Program-made: the position numbers and the translations under genes | Part shown: positions 60,992-64,000 of the stretch, piece after piece | Layout of the letters: every line of letters begins with the position of its first letter | Numbering within the stretch: the first letter of the stretch is position 1 | The notes under the pieces: generated by a model | Told to the model about the DNA's origin: nothing | What the model saw: only the letters and a program-made list of their open reading frames with translations | Databases searched by the model: none | Source of the DNA: Actinomadura oligospora ATCC 43269 | GTDB lineage: Bacteria > Actinomycetota > Actinomycetes > Streptosporangiales > Streptosporangiaceae | Direction: 5' to 3' | Assembly: GCF_000518265.1 (NCBI RefSeq) | Contig: NZ_JADG01000011.1 | Span: 372,001-436,000 of the forward strand | DNA length: 64,000 nt

Positions 60992-61831
60992 TCAGTTCTC
61001 GAAGTCGGTGCCGCGGGACACCTTCTCCCAGGTGGCGGCGTCCTCACGGTCGCGGGCGAGGGACGCCTCGATCGCGTCCACCGCGTCGTTGCCGAGCGGC
61101 AGGCGCAGCGGCGTCTCGTCCGTGTCCAGGGCGGCGACGATCGCCGCGGCGGCCTTGGCCGGGTCGCCCGGTTGCTTGCCGTCGCTGTCGGGGAGGTTCT
61201 TGCGGACCGGCCCGACCAGGTCGGCGTACTCCGGCAGCTCGGCCGTCTGCGCCAGGGAGTTCGTCCCGGCGAACGAGGTCCGGAAGCTGCCCGGCTCCAC
61301 GATCAGCGTGCGGACGCCGAACCCGGCGACCTCGCCCGCCAGCGCGAGGGTCAGCCCCTCGAGGGCGTGCTTGCTCGCCGAGTACGCGCCGACGCCCGGG
61401 AACGACATCCGCCCGCCCATGCTGCTCATCTGCACGATCGCCCCGGCCCCCTGCCGCCGCATGTGCGGGAGCACCGCGCGGACGAGCGCCGCCGGGCCGA
61501 AGAAGTGCAGCTCCATCTGCTCGCGCAGCTCCCGGTCGGAGGTCTCCTCGACCGCCCCGACCAGGCCCCGCCCGGCGTTGTTCACCAGGACGTCCACCCG
61601 CCCGTGCCACAGGACCGCCTCGGCGACGGCGGCCGAGATCGCGGCCTGGTCGGTGACGTCCAGCGCGACCGCCCGCACCCGGTCGGGGTGCGCGGCCACC
61701 AGGTCGTCCAGGGCCTCGGGACGGCGCGCCGCCGCCACCACGACGTCGCCCGCGGCGAGCGCCGCCTCGGCCAGCGCCCGCCCGAAACCCGACGTCGCGC
61801 CCGTGATCAACCACACTCGCTGTTCGCTCAT
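60992..61831 (-). CDS. short-chain dehydrogenase/reductase
   Basis: 279 residues, classical SDR: WLITGATSGFGRALAEAAL (cofactor), NNAGRG, IVQMSSMGGRMSFPG (Ser), YSASKHALEGL (Tyr and Lys intact). Related to SDRs that act on unspecified alcohols or ketones. ATG 61831 was chosen; the frame stays open upstream. Divergent from a LysR gene that may control it. Confidence 0.94.
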   Translation of the reverse strand: MSEQRVWLITGATSGFGRALAEAALAAGDVVVAAARRPEALDDLVAAHPDRVRAVALDVTDQAAISAAVAEAVLWHGRVDVLVNNAGRGLVGAVEETSDRELREQMELHFFGPAALVRAVLPHMRRQGAGAIVQMSSMGGRMSFPGVGAYSASKHALEGLTLALAGEVAGFGVRTLIVEPGSFRTSFAGTNSLAQTAELPEYADLVGPVRKNLPDSDGKQPGDPAKAAAAIVAALDTDETPLRLPLGNDAVDAIEASLARDREDAATWEKVSRGTDFEN

Positions 61832-61913
61832 GCGCACCGTTATCCACCCGGACGCGCCGCCGCGTCCAAGACAGAAGATCACTCAAGCCATGAACAGCGT
61901 TTATCATCCCAGC

Positions 61914-62798
61914 GTGGAGCTGAGGGAACTGCGCTACCTCGTCGCGATCGCGGACGCCGGGAACGTCGGACGCGCCGCCGCGTCGCTGTACGTCAGCCAG
62001 CCCGCGCTGTCCTACGCGCTGCGCCGCCTGGAGTCCGAGTTCGGCGTCCGCCTGTTCGACCGGCACCCCGGCGGCGTCACCGCGACCCCGGCCGGACACG
62101 ACGTGATCATCGAGGCGCGCCGGACGCTCACCGCCGCCGACGGCGTCCTCGCCGCGGCGGACCGCCACCGGCGAGCCGTGTCCGGAGTGCTGCGGGTCGG
62201 TTTCGAGGCGACCGGCGCGGGCGAGCTGACAACGCGCGCCCGCGCGGAGTTCGCGCGACGGCATCCGGGCGTCCGCGTCGAGCCGAAGCGCTTCGACTGG
62301 GGCGGCGAGGTCGCCGCGCTCCGCGACGGACGCGTGGACGTGGCGTTCGCCTGGCTTCCCGCCGACCTGTCCGGGCTGCGCTCCGAGGTCGTCCACACCG
62401 AGCCGCGCGTGGTCGGCCTGCCCGTCGCGCACCCGCTGGCGTCCCGTCCGGGCCTGTCGGTCATGGACGTCGCGGACGAACCCCTCATGTGGACCGAACG
62501 CGCGCCCCGCCCCTGGGTCGACTGGTGGGCGGTCAACCCCCGCCCGGACGGCTCGTCCCCGGTCTGGGGTCCGACCAACGACAACGTCGAGGAAATGCTC
62601 GAACAGGTCGCCGAGGGCGCGGCCATCTGCTTCGCGCCCGCCAGCATGGGCCACTACTACACCCGTCCCGACCTGGCCTGGATCCCGCTCGCCGACGTCG
62701 AGCCGCTCCGCGTCGCCCTCGCCTGGGCCGCTCCCGGCCCGCTGGTGGACGGCTTCGTCCAGGTCGTCCGCGACCTGATCCGCCCGGAATCCGCCTGA
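61914..62798 (+). CDS. LysR-family transcriptional regulator
   Basis: 294 residues. VELRELRYLVAIADAGNVGRAAASLYVSQPALSYALRRLESEFGVRLFDR is a standard LysR helix-turn-helix; the effector domain follows (VSGVLRVGFEATGAGELTTRARAEFARRHPGVRVE). GTG 61914 gives the usual N-terminus; ATG 61890 in frame adds eight residues. Neither has a good ribosome site. It probably regulates the divergent SDR. Confidence 0.92.
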   Translation: MELRELRYLVAIADAGNVGRAAASLYVSQPALSYALRRLESEFGVRLFDRHPGGVTATPAGHDVIIEARRTLTAADGVLAAADRHRRAVSGVLRVGFEATGAGELTTRARAEFARRHPGVRVEPKRFDWGGEVAALRDGRVDVAFAWLPADLSGLRSEVVHTEPRVVGLPVAHPLASRPGLSVMDVADEPLMWTERAPRPWVDWWAVNPRPDGSSPVWGPTNDNVEEMLEQVAEGAAICFAPASMGHYYTRPDLAWIPLADVEPLRVALAWAAPGPLVDGFVQVVRDLIRPESA

Positions 62799-62823
62799 CA
62801 CACAACCCGGCCCGCCGCAGCGG

Positions 62824-63990
62824 CTAGGCCGCGCCCGGCCGGGCCGCGACGACGGCCTCGATCGGCTCAGGCTCGCGGAGCGTGCGCGCGCCCGCCCAGG
62901 CCAGCGCGGGCGCCGCGATCACCGGGACCAACGCGGCGGACGGCGAGGTGGCGTCCGCGAGCGCGCCGAGCGCCGGGCTGACGATCCCGCCGACGCTGAC
63001 CGCGAGCCCGAGTGTGACGCCACCCGCCGTTCCGACGCGTCCGGGCAGGTAGTCCTGGCCGAGCGTGACCTGCAACGAGAACGGCACGTACAGGGCCGCC
63101 GCCGTCGCCGCGACGCCGACGAGCACCAGCGGCCCCGGCAGCAACGCGACACCCGCCACGGACGGCACGGCCAGCGCGTATGCCATCCGCGTGCACCGGA
63201 CGCGCCCGAACCGCCCGGCGAGCCGTCCACCGAGGACGGTCCCCACCGCACCGCCCCCGAACAGCAGGAACAGCGCCGTCGCCCCGGCCGCGGCCCCGCC
63301 GTCCATCCGCTGCTTCGCGACCACCGCGAGCAGCGTGCTCACCCCGAAGAACGCCACCGACCGGCACGTCACCACCAGCGACAACCGCGCGAACATCCCC
63401 CAGTCGTCCCGTCCCCCGGACGCCCCCGTCGCCCCGGCCGCCGCCCGAGCGGGCACCGGCGCCCGCGTCACCAGCGCGGTCATCAACGCCCCCAGAACCG
63501 CCGGGACGAACAGCCAGGGCGTCGCGCCCAGCCCACCGGCGGCCAGCAACGGCGTGACCAGCAACGGAGCCGCCGCGAACCCGACGTTCCCACCCAGCGA
63601 GAACCAGCTCATCGCGGCATGGTCACCCCGCGTGACGCCCCTCGCGAGCCGCGCGGACGCCGGATGGTACGCCGCCACGCCGAGCCCGGACAGCGCGACG
63701 ACCGTCCATACGGCCGCCCGCTCCCCCGGCACCCCGCTCGCCGCGATCCCGGCCCCCGCGAGCAGCATCGCCACCGGGATCAGCCAGGGCATCCGCCACC
63801 GGTCGGTGAGCACCCCGAACACGGGCTGGACGACCGACGACAGCAGCGTCGCGGCCAGCACCACAGCCGACGCCGCGGCATAGCTGTAATGCCGCCCGAC
63901 GACAAGGAAGGGGACCAGCGCGGGCACCGCTCCCTGGTAGACGTCCACGCAGGCATGCCCGGCCGAAAGCAACAGCACCGAACGCTTCAT
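62824..63990 (-). CDS. MFS transporter (fosmidomycin-resistance-like)
   Basis: 388 residues, twelve membrane helices. The start SVLLLSAGHACVDVYQGAVPALVPFLV and the following PVFGVLTDRWRMPWL, SGLGVAAYHPASARLARGV and SWFSLGGNVGFAAAPLL agree with the Fsr group of MFS exporters. ATG 63990 lies 10 bp from the window end. Converges with LysR. Substrate unknown. Confidence 0.9.
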   Translation of the reverse strand: MKRSVLLLSAGHACVDVYQGAVPALVPFLVVGRHYSYAAASAVVLAATLLSSVVQPVFGVLTDRWRMPWLIPVAMLLAGAGIAASGVPGERAAVWTVVALSGLGVAAYHPASARLARGVTRGDHAAMSWFSLGGNVGFAAAPLLVTPLLAAGGLGATPWLFVPAVLGALMTALVTRAPVPARAAAGATGASGGRDDWGMFARLSLVVTCRSVAFFGVSTLLAVVAKQRMDGGAAAGATALFLLFGGGAVGTVLGGRLAGRFGRVRCTRMAYALAVPSVAGVALLPGPLVLVGVAATAAALYVPFSLQVTLGQDYLPGRVGTAGGVTLGLAVSVGGIVSPALGALADATSPSAALVPVIAAPALAWAGARTLREPEPIEAVVAARPGAA

Positions 63991-64000
63991 GACCGCCAGC

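Overview
The window is very GC-rich (about 70%+), densely packed, with frequent GTG/TTG starts and four-base stop/start overlaps. Gene content (DivIVA/Wag31-like protein, ESX-type small proteins, Pkn-type kinase, PadR/DUF1707 pair, CebR- and MalR-type sugar operons) points to a mycelial actinomycete; the style suggests Streptosporangiales/Thermomonosporaceae such as Actinomadura, but this is inference. No insertion sequence, integrase, rRNA, CRISPR array or replication origin was seen.

Layout: 1-4.4 kb holds a class F sortase end, ASCH protein, Mug glycosylase, TauE-like permease, aldo/keto reductase and TMEM175-like channel. 4.5-10.6 kb holds a PLP decarboxylase, aconitase and a PadR-DUF1707 pair. 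10.7-15.5 kb is an Entner-Doudoroff block (edd-glk-eda) with a divergent ROK regulator. 15.7-17.9 kb is a small ESX-like locus. 18-26 kb holds a methyltransferase, DivIVA protein, SDR/TetR pair, a response regulator-kinase-TAXI operon, a GH6 cellulase and a two-gene module resembling toxin-antitoxin. 27-38.8 kb contains two back-to-back sugar systems: an alpha-glucoside operon (binding protein, two permeases, GH13, LacI) under a MalR-like palindrome, and a cellobiose operon (cebEFG, GH1, LacI) under the exact CebR-type palindrome TGGGAGCGCTCCCA.

39.1-45.7 kb is the most striking locus: a compact class II lanthipeptide cluster whose precursor is clearly of the cinnamycin/duramycin family (shared SFGPFT and VCDG), but with Ser-Ser-Thr at core positions 2-4, Thr17, and two residues (Gly-Gln) after the Lys that is normally C-terminal. 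The order is DurN/CinOrf7-like protein, precursor, LanM, CinX-like hydroxylase with a Nif11-like N-terminus, and an ABC ATPase fused to its permease.

It is followed by an EACC1-like protein plus a caspase-like/seven-bladed WD40 protein (conflict system), a GntR-regulated pyruvate dehydrogenase-type operon, a strongly folded intergenic segment (possible RNA), a Ser/Thr kinase with an extracellular CBM2-like domain and an apparent 5' frameshift, and, at 55.7-58.8 kb, a TPR protein translationally coupled to a 25-residue peptide. A paralogous 24-residue peptide lies about 1 kb away, and between the two are four tRNA-like genes, three with unusual features. The end of the window holds GH3, SDR, LysR and MFS genes.

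Taken together the window couples plant-polymer sugar capture (GH6, GH1, GH3, GH13, two ABC importers, CBM2 kinase) to central carbon metabolism (ED pathway, PDH, aconitase), with a lanthipeptide cluster and several candidate signalling or conflict modules in between.
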